Shown here one piece after another: positions 41,101 through 47,897 of a stretch of 55,089 nucleotides of DNA. The DNA is from Isosphaera sp. Its GTDB lineage: Bacteria; Planctomycetota; Planctomycetia; Gemmatales; Gemmataceae. The stretch covers positions 1-55,089 of the forward strand of contig PNKH01000045.1 in assembly GCA_013822345.1 (NCBI GenBank), read 5' to 3'. The position numbers and the translations under genes were made by a program. The notes beneath the pieces are model-generated. The model was not told where the DNA came from, ran no database searches, and saw only the letters and a program-made list of their open reading frames with translations. The first letter of the stretch is position 1, and each line of letters starts with the position of its first letter.

Positions 41101-42919
41101 GCGCCTCCGCGAGGAGGTCGCGCCGCACCTCGTCGTCAAGACGTTCCCCGCCGAGTGCCCGGCGGGCGCGACCGTCGGGTGGGTGCCGCGGGACGAGCTG
41201 TTCGCCGCGATCCCCGCCGGGGAATCGCGCCGGGCCTTCGCCGCCCGGACGGGGATCGAGCGGCGGGGCATGTCCCACCGGTTCCCGTTCGCGAAGTCCT
41301 CGACCGCCGCCAAGGCCGGCATCCGCCTCGGCGACGTGCGGTACTTCCGGATCGCGTCGGTCGTGGTCGTCCCCGACCAGCAGTTCTACGGCATGTCGGT
41401 CGCCGGCCACCACAACCTGCTGGCCGACGGCGTGGTGGTGAAGAATTGTTACCAGGAACAGGTGATGCGCATCCTCAACCGCCTGGGTGGCATCGAGCTG
41501 TCTAAGGCGTACGCTTGCATCAAAGCCATCAGCAAGAAGAACAAGGAGTTGATCGCCACCCGGAAGGCGGACTTCCTCGCGGGCTGCGTCGAGCGGGGGA
41601 TGGCCGAGGAGAAGGCGGGGGAGATCTTCGGCCTGATCGAGTTGTTCGGGGGCTACGCCTTCAACAAGTCGCACACCGCGGCGTACGCCCAGATCGGGTA
41701 TCAGACGGCGTACCTCAAGGCCCACTACCCGGCCGAGTACATGGCCGCCATGCTCTCGTCCGAGATCGACGACGCGAACAAGCGGGACGTGATGGTCGAC
41801 CACATCGCCGACGCCAAGAAGCTCGGCATCGACGTCCTCCCCCCGGACGTCAACCGCGGGGCCGCCGACTTCGACGTCCACCACAACCGCATCACCTTCG
41901 GCCTCACCGCCATCAAGGGCCTCGGCCGCAACGCCGCCGAAGAAGTGGTCCGCGCCCGGACCGCCGCCGGCGGGCGGTTCAAGGACCTGTTCGACTTCTG
42001 CGAGCGGGTCGACCGGCGGGTGGTGCCGAAGGCCGCGGTCGAGCGGCTGGTCATGGCCGGGGCGTTCGACGCGTTCGGCCGCCGGGCCGCCCACTTCGCC
42101 GCCGTCGCCAAGGCGTACCAGGCGGCCGACGAGCGGGCCGCCGACCGCCGCCGCGGCCAGAAGAGCTTCCTCGACCTGTTCGAGGGGAACGGCGAGGACG
42201 GGGCCGACGGCCACGACCCCGGGCCGGAGCACGGCCTGCCGGACGTGCCCGAGTGGCCGGAGCGGGAGAAGCTCCGGTTCGAGAAGGAGGCCCTCGACTT
42301 CTTCATCTCCGGCCACCCGCTCGCCCAGCACGACGAGCAGCTGCGGCGGTTCCGCACCCACGACTGCGCCGACCTCGGCAGGAGCAAGCCCGGCACCGAG
42401 GCCCGCGTCGGCGGGATGATCGTCGAGCTGGTGGTCCGCACCGCGAACAAGGGGCGGAACACGGGGCGGAAGTACGCCACCTTCCGGATCGAAGACTTCA
42501 GCGGGGCGGTACGGTGCATCCTGTGGTCGGACGAGTACGCCCGGTACAAGGACCTGGTGGCGGCCGACGCGGTCCACCTGTTCGAGGGGACGCTGAACTG
42601 GCAGGAGGGCCGGGCCGAGCCGGACTTCCAGGTGAAGAAGGTGCTGACGGTCGAGGAGGCCCGGGCCGAGTTCACCAAGAGCCTGCTGATCAAGATGCCG
42701 TACGGCGACGACGAGGGGTGCCTGAAGAAGCTCGACGCGGTGGCCGTCGCCCTGCGGCGGTGCAAGGGGGCGTGCCCGGTGTACCTGAGCGTCCGGGACG
42801 CGGCCGGCCGGCAGGTGCAGCTGAAGCTGGGCGACGACTTCCGGGTGAACCCGGCCGCCCTGCCGGTCGAGGAGCTGGAGCTGGTGCTCGGCCGCGGGGC
42901 GGTGCTGTTCAGCCGGTAG
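38195..42919 (+). CDS. dnaE: DNA polymerase III alpha subunit containing an intein
   Basis: A 1574-residue precursor; removing the 398-residue intein leaves 1176 residues, normal for bacterial DnaE, the replicative polymerase. The PHP domain opens with HLHLHTHYSLLDG. The palm has PDIDIDF with Asp401 and Asp403, the same positions as in E. coli, and KMDFLGL with Asp566 as the third acid. The finger and thumb motifs (RNVGTHAAGVVI, GVFQLESEG, YGGYAFNKSH-like) are intact. A C-terminal OB fold lies near 1400-1490 (GGMIVELVVRTANKGRNTGR). The intein occupies residues 687-1084 between YGVM and CYQEQVM. The gene is complete on both sides and must be spliced to work. Confidence 0.96.
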   Translation: MSNRFCHLHLHTHYSLLDGFNRIPALVERTKELGMTACAVTDHGNLYGAVEFYTECKKAGINPVIGYEAYVAGTDRRERKKDDLGEVYYHLTLLAKNTTGFKNLIKLSSIAFLEGFYYNPRIDRGVLEAHKDGLICLSGCLAGSFNQLILRDKVKEARQLAEWYARVFGKDFYVEIQNNGIKAQDECTPVAADIANALGVPLVATADAHYLCASDAVAHDILFCINTQQKHDPRRKKYPEERMANPYYVRSPDDMYRLFPGHADAVARSAEIADAVDIEIDFKKRHFPVFRPPEGRTPEEFLRELCEQGVRERYGENPSEAVRRRLDHELGIITKMGFASYFLIVWDFVRFARESGIPSTARGSGCGAIVSYVLYLSHVCPLEYDLLFERFLDPNRSEAPDIDIDFCQDRRELVIEYVKRKYGVESVAQIGTFGTLAAKAAMKDVGRVLDVPLERVNQMCKLVPMHGAIAGDLDEALASPDFRREYDQDPQVRQMVDVARKLEGTNRNVGTHAAGVVIANGPITDYVPVQRVVRKADGDGSEKGSVAVTTQWEMGVLEKVGLLKMDFLGLRNLTVLDNCVKLIKRTRGEDVDPAKFPLDDKETYALLQRGDAKGVFQLESEGIRELLKRMKPDNIRDLIAVLALYRPGPLEGGMVDEYVECKHGRRRPAYPHPVMEEVLSETYGVMCIHEDARVAMADGTERPIRHVRRGDRVHSLNLETRAVEAKECHGCGPTRREDGLRLTLENGFAVTLTRDHKVWTWAGWKEVQDLDPGTDLVACGLRTPQELPEVAGLAPWLGSDEDVAYLLGLLTGDGCLTSSGITIATGTAAAHDRIVAWLRDRFPGLQVSPYFHLRSWYVNLSHPELLNDPNHGNRKTKLHHLLDTHGLKKKATAKRVPEAIFRCPGPVRGAFLAGILDSDGCLATNSNGAGVSFISSASPGLVQDLRRLCQLIGAAVKVYPQRLQVWGLRRLREEVAPHLVVKTFPAECPAGATVGWVPRDELFAAIPAGESRRAFAARTGIERRGMSHRFPFAKSSTAAKAGIRLGDVRYFRIASVVVVPDQQFYGMSVAGHHNLLADGVVVKNCYQEQVMRILNRLGGIELSKAYACIKAISKKNKELIATRKADFLAGCVERGMAEEKAGEIFGLIELFGGYAFNKSHTAAYAQIGYQTAYLKAHYPAEYMAAMLSSEIDDANKRDVMVDHIADAKKLGIDVLPPDVNRGAADFDVHHNRITFGLTAIKGLGRNAAEEVVRARTAAGGRFKDLFDFCERVDRRVVPKAAVERLVMAGAFDAFGRRAAHFAAVAKAYQAADERAADRRRGQKSFLDLFEGNGEDGADGHDPGPEHGLPDVPEWPEREKLRFEKEALDFFISGHPLAQHDEQLRRFRTHDCADLGRSKPGTEARVGGMIVELVVRTANKGRNTGRKYATFRIEDFSGAVRCILWSDEYARYKDLVAADAVHLFEGTLNWQEGRAEPDFQVKKVLTVEEARAEFTKSLLIKMPYGDDEGCLKKLDAVAVALRRCKGACPVYLSVRDAAGRQVQLKLGDDFRVNPAALPVEELELVLGRGAVLFSR
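40253..41446 (+). mobile_element. DnaE intein with LAGLIDADG homing endonuclease
   Basis: A 398-residue intein encoded in frame. Cys1 opens block A (CIHEDARVAMADG), block B has the T-x-x-H of TLTRDH (Thr67, His70), and the two endonuclease motifs are LLGLLTGDG (120-128) and FLAGILDSDG (225-234), with catalytic Asp127 and Asp233. Block F reads FYGMSVAGHHNLL and the C-terminus is VVVKN followed by extein Cys. The usual penultimate His is Lys397. All other splicing residues are present, so it may still splice. The site (YGVM/YQEQVM) differs from that of the cyanobacterial split DnaE intein (before CFNKSH). Confidence 0.93.
41444..41524 (+). other. dnaE: Codon-usage anomaly at the C-extein junction
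   Basis: From the last intein codon AAT through 81 bases of extein there are TGT, GAA, GGT, TCT, GCT and AAA codons, A/T-ending forms that are scarce elsewhere in this gene. It looks like flanking DNA brought in with the intein. Confidence 0.55.
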
Positions 42920-42930
42920 GTTGGGGTTTC

Positions 42931-43019
42931 GTAGGGTGGGCCGAGGTCCGCTTCGGACCGAGTCCCACCGGGCCGGGGTGGTGGGACTCGCCCGCAGAGC
43001 CGGGCTCGGCCCACCCTAC
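42931..43019. repeat. GTAGGGTGGGCCGAG palindrome, copy 2
   Basis: Arms of about 40 bases (42931-42969 and 42980-43019) with a small inner hairpin in the left arm (GGTCCGCTTCGGACC). Both ends carry GTAGGGTGGGCCGAG; on the minus strand the right end supplies the TAG stop of the glycosyltransferase gene. It sits between convergent dnaE and the glycosyltransferase. Confidence 0.88.
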
Positions 43020-43786
43020 CCGCGCTCCAGCCCGAAGACGTTCCGCACCCCGATCAGCAGGATCATGCTCAGCGACCGGGCCGCCTCCCGCAGGTTCACC
43101 TTGCTCACCCCGGCCCGCCGGTTCTCGAACAGGATCGGGTACTCGCCCATCTTCGCCCCGGCCTTGTGGCACCGGAACAGCACCTCCTGCTGGAACGAGT
43201 ACCCGCGCGACCGCACCCGCTCCAGCCGGGCGTCCCGCAGCGTGCTCACCCGGTAGCACCGGTACGCCCCGCTCGCGTCCTTCACCGGCATCCGGAACAG
43301 GAACCGGACGACGTAGTTCACCGTCCGGGAGATCACCCGCCGGGACAGCGGCCAGTTCTCCGTCCCGCCGCCGCGGACGTACCGCGACCCGATCATCACG
43401 TCGTGCGCCCCCATCCCGGCCAGGATCCCCGGCAGGTACCGCGGCGGGTGGCTGAAGTCCGCGTCCATGTTCTGCAGCAGGTCGTACCCGTGGTCCATCG
43501 CGTACCGCATGGCCGCGAGCGTCGCCGTCCCCAGCCCGAGCTTCCCCGGGCGGCGCAGCAGCCTCACCCGCGGGTCGGCGGCGCCCAGCTCCTCGACGAT
43601 CTTCCACGTCCCGTCCGGGGAGTTGTCGTCGATCACCAGGATGTCCGCCCGGGGGAGGAACTTGTGGATCTCGCCGATCAGGGCGGCGACGTTCCCGGCC
43701 TCGTTGTAGGTGGCGAGCGACACCAGGAGGCGGGGCTCGGCGGGGGTTGGCGGGGCCGCCCAGGGGGCTCCGGACGGGTCGGACAT
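43016..43786 (-). CDS. Polyprenol-phosphate mannosyltransferase-like GT2 enzyme
   Basis: A 256-residue family GT2 glycosyltransferase resembling dolichol-phosphate-mannose synthase (DPM1). The nucleotide-sugar site begins LVSLATYNEAGNVAALIGEI, VIDDNSPDGT binds UDP/GDP-sugar, and NMDADFSHPPRYLP is the DXD-type metal site. The later segment ASGAYRCYRVSTL and GYSFQQEVLFRCHKAGAKMG are DPM1-like. It would transfer mannose (or glucose) from GDP/UDP to a polyprenyl phosphate at the cytoplasmic membrane face. No C-terminal membrane helices are seen. The sugar is not determined. Confidence 0.87.
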   Translation of the reverse strand: MSDPSGAPWAAPPTPAEPRLLVSLATYNEAGNVAALIGEIHKFLPRADILVIDDNSPDGTWKIVEELGAADPRVRLLRRPGKLGLGTATLAAMRYAMDHGYDLLQNMDADFSHPPRYLPGILAGMGAHDVMIGSRYVRGGGTENWPLSRRVISRTVNYVVRFLFRMPVKDASGAYRCYRVSTLRDARLERVRSRGYSFQQEVLFRCHKAGAKMGEYPILFENRRAGVSKVNLREAARSLSMILLIGVRNVFGLERG

Positions 43787-43800
43787 GCAACGTTACCTGG

Positions 43801-43830
43801 TTGTGCCCCGGGCGGGGGGTGAGCTATCTT
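43801..43830 (+). promoter_or_regulatory. Putative promoter of zinc-ribbon gene
   Basis: TTGTGC (43801-43806), 18-base spacer, TATCTT (43825-43830), 52 bases before the ATG at 43882, the same -35 and spacing as upstream of the sigma gene at 4970. Confidence 0.4.
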
Positions 43831-43881
43831 TCTAGAACACTTCTGCCGCCCCGTCCGTGCCCGCGCCCGCGGAGGCCCCCG

Positions 43882-44574
43882 ATGTCGTCTGCCGTGGACC
43901 TCGCCTGCCCGAACTGCGAGAAGCCGCTGAAGGTCCCGCCGGCGGTGTTCGGCAAGCGGGTCAAGTGCAAGCACTGCGACCACCCGTTCGTGGCCGCCGA
44001 CCCGGCCGCGGCCCGGCCGGCGAAGCCGGCCCGGCCCGGGGCGAGGCCGGAGCCCGCCCCGCCGCCGCCCCCGGCCCCCGCCCCGGCCGGCGGGGCCGCC
44101 CTCCGGTTCGCGGACGACGACGACGGGCCGCAGAAGATCGAGGTGGTGCAGGAGAGCGACACCCCGCGGTGCCCGCACTGCGCCCAGGAGCTCGACCCGC
44201 CGGACGCCAAGGTGTGCATCCACTGCGGGTTCAACAACCAGACCCGGACGAAGGCGGAGACGAAGAGGGTGTGGGCCCCGACCACCGAGGACTGGATCAT
44301 CCACCTCGGCCCCGGGGTGGCGGCCGTCGCCACCATCATCTCCCTGATCGCCCTGAACGTCACCTGCTTCCTCCAAATGCGGGAGTGGCTGACCGGGACG
44401 TTCCTGGACATGGAGGAGAAGGACGCGGCCGGGCGGCAGCGGTTCTACATCCACCCGGCGGCGTTCAAGTTCGCCGTCCTGGCGATGACCATCCCGGCCG
44501 TGGTCGCGGCCGGGCGGTTCGCGTACGACCGGCTGGTCCGGAACAACCGGCCGGAGGAGAAGGTGAAGAAGTGA
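43882..44574 (+). CDS. Membrane protein with two zinc-ribbon segments
   Basis: A 230-residue protein. The N-terminus has an MJ0042-type ribbon (ACPNCEKPLKV, KCKHCDHPFV), and a second ribbon lies at about 99-117 (RCPHCAQELDPPDAKVCIHC). Between them is an Ala/Pro-rich linker. Two transmembrane helices follow (about 139-160, VAAVATIISLIALNVTCFLQ; and 196-214). Function is unknown; similar ribbon-membrane proteins are numerous in planctomycetes. It is followed 37 bases later by the histidine kinase gene and may be co-transcribed. Confidence 0.75.
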   Translation: MSSAVDLACPNCEKPLKVPPAVFGKRVKCKHCDHPFVAADPAAARPAKPARPGARPEPAPPPPPAPAPAGGAALRFADDDDGPQKIEVVQESDTPRCPHCAQELDPPDAKVCIHCGFNNQTRTKAETKRVWAPTTEDWIIHLGPGVAAVATIISLIALNVTCFLQMREWLTGTFLDMEEKDAAGRQRFYIHPAAFKFAVLAMTIPAVVAAGRFAYDRLVRNNRPEEKVKK

Positions 44575-44611
44575 CGGCCCCGGCCCGCCGACTCCCCGAC
44601 TCCCCACCCCG

Positions 44612-47600
44612 ATGACACACCCCCCGCCCGCCGCCCCGGCCCCGCCGGCCCCGACCGAGGAGCGGCTCCGGCTGATCGTCGACGCCCTCCCGGACCTGAT
44701 CTCGTACGTCGGGGCGGACGGGCGGTACCAGCTCGTCAACCGGTCGTACCAGGCGTGGTTCGGCCGCACCCCCGAGGAGGTGGTCGGGCGGCACATGCGG
44801 GAGGTGCTCGGGGAGGCGGCGTGGGAGGCGATCCGTCCCCACGTCGAGGCGGCCCTCTCCGGCCGGCGGGTGCGGTTCGAGGCCGAGCTGCCGTACCGGT
44901 ACGGCCCGACCCGGTGGGTGCGGGTGACCTACGCCCCGCACCTGGCCCCCGGCGGGGCGGTCCTCGGGTTCGCGGTCCTGGTGGACGACGTCTCGGCCGA
45001 GCGGCGGCAGCAGGAGGCCCTGCGGGCCAGCGAGGAGCGGTTCCGGCGGGCGGCCGACGCGGTCGACGGAATCATCTACGAGTACGACGCCCGGACCGGG
45101 CGGGTGGAGCGGTCCCGCGGGCTGTTCGAGGTCCTCGGGTACCGGCCGGAGGACGTCCCGCCGACCGCCGACTGGTGGCTCGACCAGGTCCACCCGGACG
45201 ACCGCCCGCGGCTGGCGGCGGCGTTCGCGGCCGCCGGCGGGCACCTGACGACCGCGTACCGGGTCCGCCACCGGGACGGGCGGTGGCTCCACGTCGAGGA
45301 CCGGTCGGTCGTGGTCCGGGACGCCGCCGGGGCGGTCGCCCGGACCGTCGGGTGCACCCAGGACGTGACCGAGCGGGTGCGGGCCGAGGAGCAACTGCGG
45401 CGGAACAGCGAGACGTTCTTCAACCTCGTCGAGAACGCCCCGTTCGGGGTGTACGTGGTGGACGCCGACTTCCGCCTCCGGCAGGTCAGCGCCGGGGCCC
45501 GGAAGGTGTTCGAGAACGTCCGCCCGCTCTTGGGCCGGGACTTCGCCGAGGTCCTCCGGGTGGTCTGGCCGGAGCCGTTCGCGGCCGAGGCGGTCGGCCG
45601 GTTCCGCCACACCCTGGCGACCGGGGAGCCGTACCGGGCGGCGGACACCACCGAGCGGCGGGCCGACACCCCGGACACCGAGTCCTACGACTGGAAGATC
45701 GAGCGGGTCGCCCTGCCGGACGGGCGGTTCGGGGTGGTCTGCTACTTCTACGACCTGACCGAGCGGCGGAAGGCCGAGCTGGACGCCCGGTTCCTGGCCG
45801 ACCTGGGGGAGCAGGTCCGGGCCGCGGCCGACGCCGGCGCGCTGCTGGCGGCCGCGGCCGGGCTGGTCGGGCGGCACCTGCGGCTGGACCGGTGCCACGT
45901 GTCCGAGATCGACCTGGCCGGCGACCGGTGGTGGGTCCGGGACGACTACCGGGCCGGCGGGCTGCCGTCGGTCGCCGGCGAGTACCGCGTGTCGGACTAC
46001 CCGCCGGAGCACGTGGCGGACCTCCGGGCCGGGCGGGTGGTGGTGTCCGAGGACACCCGGGCCGACCCGCGGACGGCCGCCCGGTACGCGACCGCCTACG
46101 AGCCGCTCCACCTCCGGGCGGTGGTCGCGGTCCCGCTCACCCGGGGGGGGCGGGTGGTGGCCTGCCTGGGGGCGGTGGCGGCCGCCCCGCGGCGGTGGGA
46201 GGGGCGGGAGGTGCGGCTGCTGGAGACGGTCGCCGAGCGGGTCTGGAACGCGGTCGAGAAGCTGCGGCTGGACGCCAACCTGCGGGAGGGCGAGCGGCGG
46301 CTCCGGCTGGCCCAGCAGGCCGGCCGGGTCGGGGTGTTCGAGTGGCTGATCCCGGAGAACCGGGTCGTCTGGTCGGCCGAGCTGGAGGCCCTGTACGGGC
46401 TCCCGGAGGGCGGGTTCGAGGGGGCCTACGCCGACTGGGCGAAGCGGGTCGCCCCGGAGGACTTCCGGGCGGTCGGGGCGGGGATCGAGGCGTGCCTCCG
46501 GGACCGGGTCGTCGACCACGAGTACGAGTTCCGGGCCGTCCTCCCGGACGGGTCGACCCGGTGGCTCGCCGGGCGGGCCCAGTTCGTGTACGACCCGGCC
46601 GGCCGGCCGCTCCGGATGATCGGGGTGAACGTCGACGTCGACGACCGGAAGCGGGCCGAGGAGGCCTTGCGGGAGGCCGACCGGCGGAAGAACGAGTTCC
46701 TGGCCGCCCTGGCCCACGAGCTCCGCAACCCGCTCGCCCCGGTCCGGGCCGGGCTGGAGGTGATGCGGGCCGCCGGCGACGCCCCGGCCGCCGCCCGCCC
46801 GGTCCGGGAGATGATGGAGCGGCAGGTCGCCCAGATGGCCCGGCTGATCGACGACCTGATGGACGTGGCCCGGATCACCCGCGGGAAGATCACCCTGCGG
46901 CCGGAGCCGACCGACCTGGCCGCGGTGGTCGGGGCGGCGGTGGAGGCGAGCGCCCCGCTGGTCGAGGCGGGCGGGCACCGGCTGACCGTCGCCCTCCCGC
47001 CGGCCCCGGTCCGGCTCGACGCCGACCCGGCCCGGCTCACCCAGGTGCTGTCGAACCTGTTGAACAACGCCGCCCGGTACACCGACCCGGGCGGCCGGAT
47101 CGAGCTGGTCGCGGAATGCGGGCCGCGGGGCGCGGGCCCGGAGGCGGGAGACGGACCGCCGCTCCTCACCCTGCGGGTGCGGGACACCGGGGTCGGGATC
47201 CCGCCGGGGATGCTGGCCCACGTGTTCGAGCCGTTCACCCAGGTGGACGAGACTTCGGACCGGTCCCAGGGCGGCCTCGGGATCGGGCTGACGCTGGTCC
47301 GCACCCTGGTCGAGCTGCACGGCGGGACGGTCGAGGCGCGGAGCGACGGCCCCGGGACCGGGAGCGAGTTCGTCGTCCGCCTGCCGCTGCCGGACGCCCC
47401 GGCCCCCGTCGCCCCGCCGCCCCCCGCCCCGGCCCGGCCGGCCGGCCGGCGGGTGCTGGTGGTCGACGACAACGAGGACGCGGCCGACGCCCTGGCCACC
47501 CTGCTGTCGCTGACCGGGTACGACGCCCGGGCCGCCCACGGCGGCCCGGCCGGGCTGGCGGCGGCGGACGCGTTCCGCCCGGAGGTGGTGCTCACCGACC

Positions 47601-47803
47601 TCGGGATGCCGGGGCTGGACGGGTACGAGCTGGCCCGCCGGCTGCGGGCCCGGCCGGAGTTCCGGGACACCGTCCTGGTCGCCCTGACCGGGTGGGGCCA
47701 GGACGACGACCGCCGCCGCACCGCCGAGGCCGGGTTCGACCACCACCTGGTCAAGCCGGTCGCCCCCGACGCCCTGCACCGCCTGCTGGCCGCACCCCAC
47801 TGA
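44612..47803 (+). CDS. Hybrid sensor histidine kinase (PAS-PAS-PAS-GAF-PAS-HisKA-HATPase-REC)
   Basis: A 1063-residue cytoplasmic sensor kinase with no membrane helix. PAS domains lie at about 18-130, 145-255, 270-385 and 560-680, with a GAF domain at about 390-545. The phosphoacceptor is His702 in LAALAHELRNPLAPV. The ATPase domain has NLLNNAARYTDPG (N box), DTGVGIPPGM and GGLGIGLTLV. A C-terminal receiver (about 950-1063) starts VLVVDDNED with phospho-Asp996 in LTDLGMPG. Input signals are unknown. There is no adjacent response-regulator gene with a DNA-binding domain. Confidence 0.92.
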   Translation: MTHPPPAAPAPPAPTEERLRLIVDALPDLISYVGADGRYQLVNRSYQAWFGRTPEEVVGRHMREVLGEAAWEAIRPHVEAALSGRRVRFEAELPYRYGPTRWVRVTYAPHLAPGGAVLGFAVLVDDVSAERRQQEALRASEERFRRAADAVDGIIYEYDARTGRVERSRGLFEVLGYRPEDVPPTADWWLDQVHPDDRPRLAAAFAAAGGHLTTAYRVRHRDGRWLHVEDRSVVVRDAAGAVARTVGCTQDVTERVRAEEQLRRNSETFFNLVENAPFGVYVVDADFRLRQVSAGARKVFENVRPLLGRDFAEVLRVVWPEPFAAEAVGRFRHTLATGEPYRAADTTERRADTPDTESYDWKIERVALPDGRFGVVCYFYDLTERRKAELDARFLADLGEQVRAAADAGALLAAAAGLVGRHLRLDRCHVSEIDLAGDRWWVRDDYRAGGLPSVAGEYRVSDYPPEHVADLRAGRVVVSEDTRADPRTAARYATAYEPLHLRAVVAVPLTRGGRVVACLGAVAAAPRRWEGREVRLLETVAERVWNAVEKLRLDANLREGERRLRLAQQAGRVGVFEWLIPENRVVWSAELEALYGLPEGGFEGAYADWAKRVAPEDFRAVGAGIEACLRDRVVDHEYEFRAVLPDGSTRWLAGRAQFVYDPAGRPLRMIGVNVDVDDRKRAEEALREADRRKNEFLAALAHELRNPLAPVRAGLEVMRAAGDAPAAARPVREMMERQVAQMARLIDDLMDVARITRGKITLRPEPTDLAAVVGAAVEASAPLVEAGGHRLTVALPPAPVRLDADPARLTQVLSNLLNNAARYTDPGGRIELVAECGPRGAGPEAGDGPPLLTLRVRDTGVGIPPGMLAHVFEPFTQVDETSDRSQGGLGIGLTLVRTLVELHGGTVEARSDGPGTGSEFVVRLPLPDAPAPVAPPPPAPARPAGRRVLVVDDNEDAADALATLLSLTGYDARAAHGGPAGLAAADAFRPEVVLTDLGMPGLDGYELARRLRARPEFRDTVLVALTGWGQDDDRRRTAEAGFDHHLVKPVAPDALHRLLAAPH

Positions 47804-47897
47804 ACCCGCCCGGGGTTTCTCCCGACACCCGCCGGCCCCGAACCTGCACCCTCCCGGCCCGGCGGCCGCCGGCCGCCGTCACTGTGGGGGGCGCGCG

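Noticed and set aside
40253-41446. Possible split dnaE or frameshifted gene
   Set aside because: The insert is in frame throughout and shows all intein blocks and endonuclease motifs.
38156-42577. Very long open frame on the minus strand opposite dnaE
   Set aside because: High GC makes long stop-free frames common; the predicted protein is Arg/Pro/Val-rich with no domain, while the plus strand is an unmistakable DnaE.
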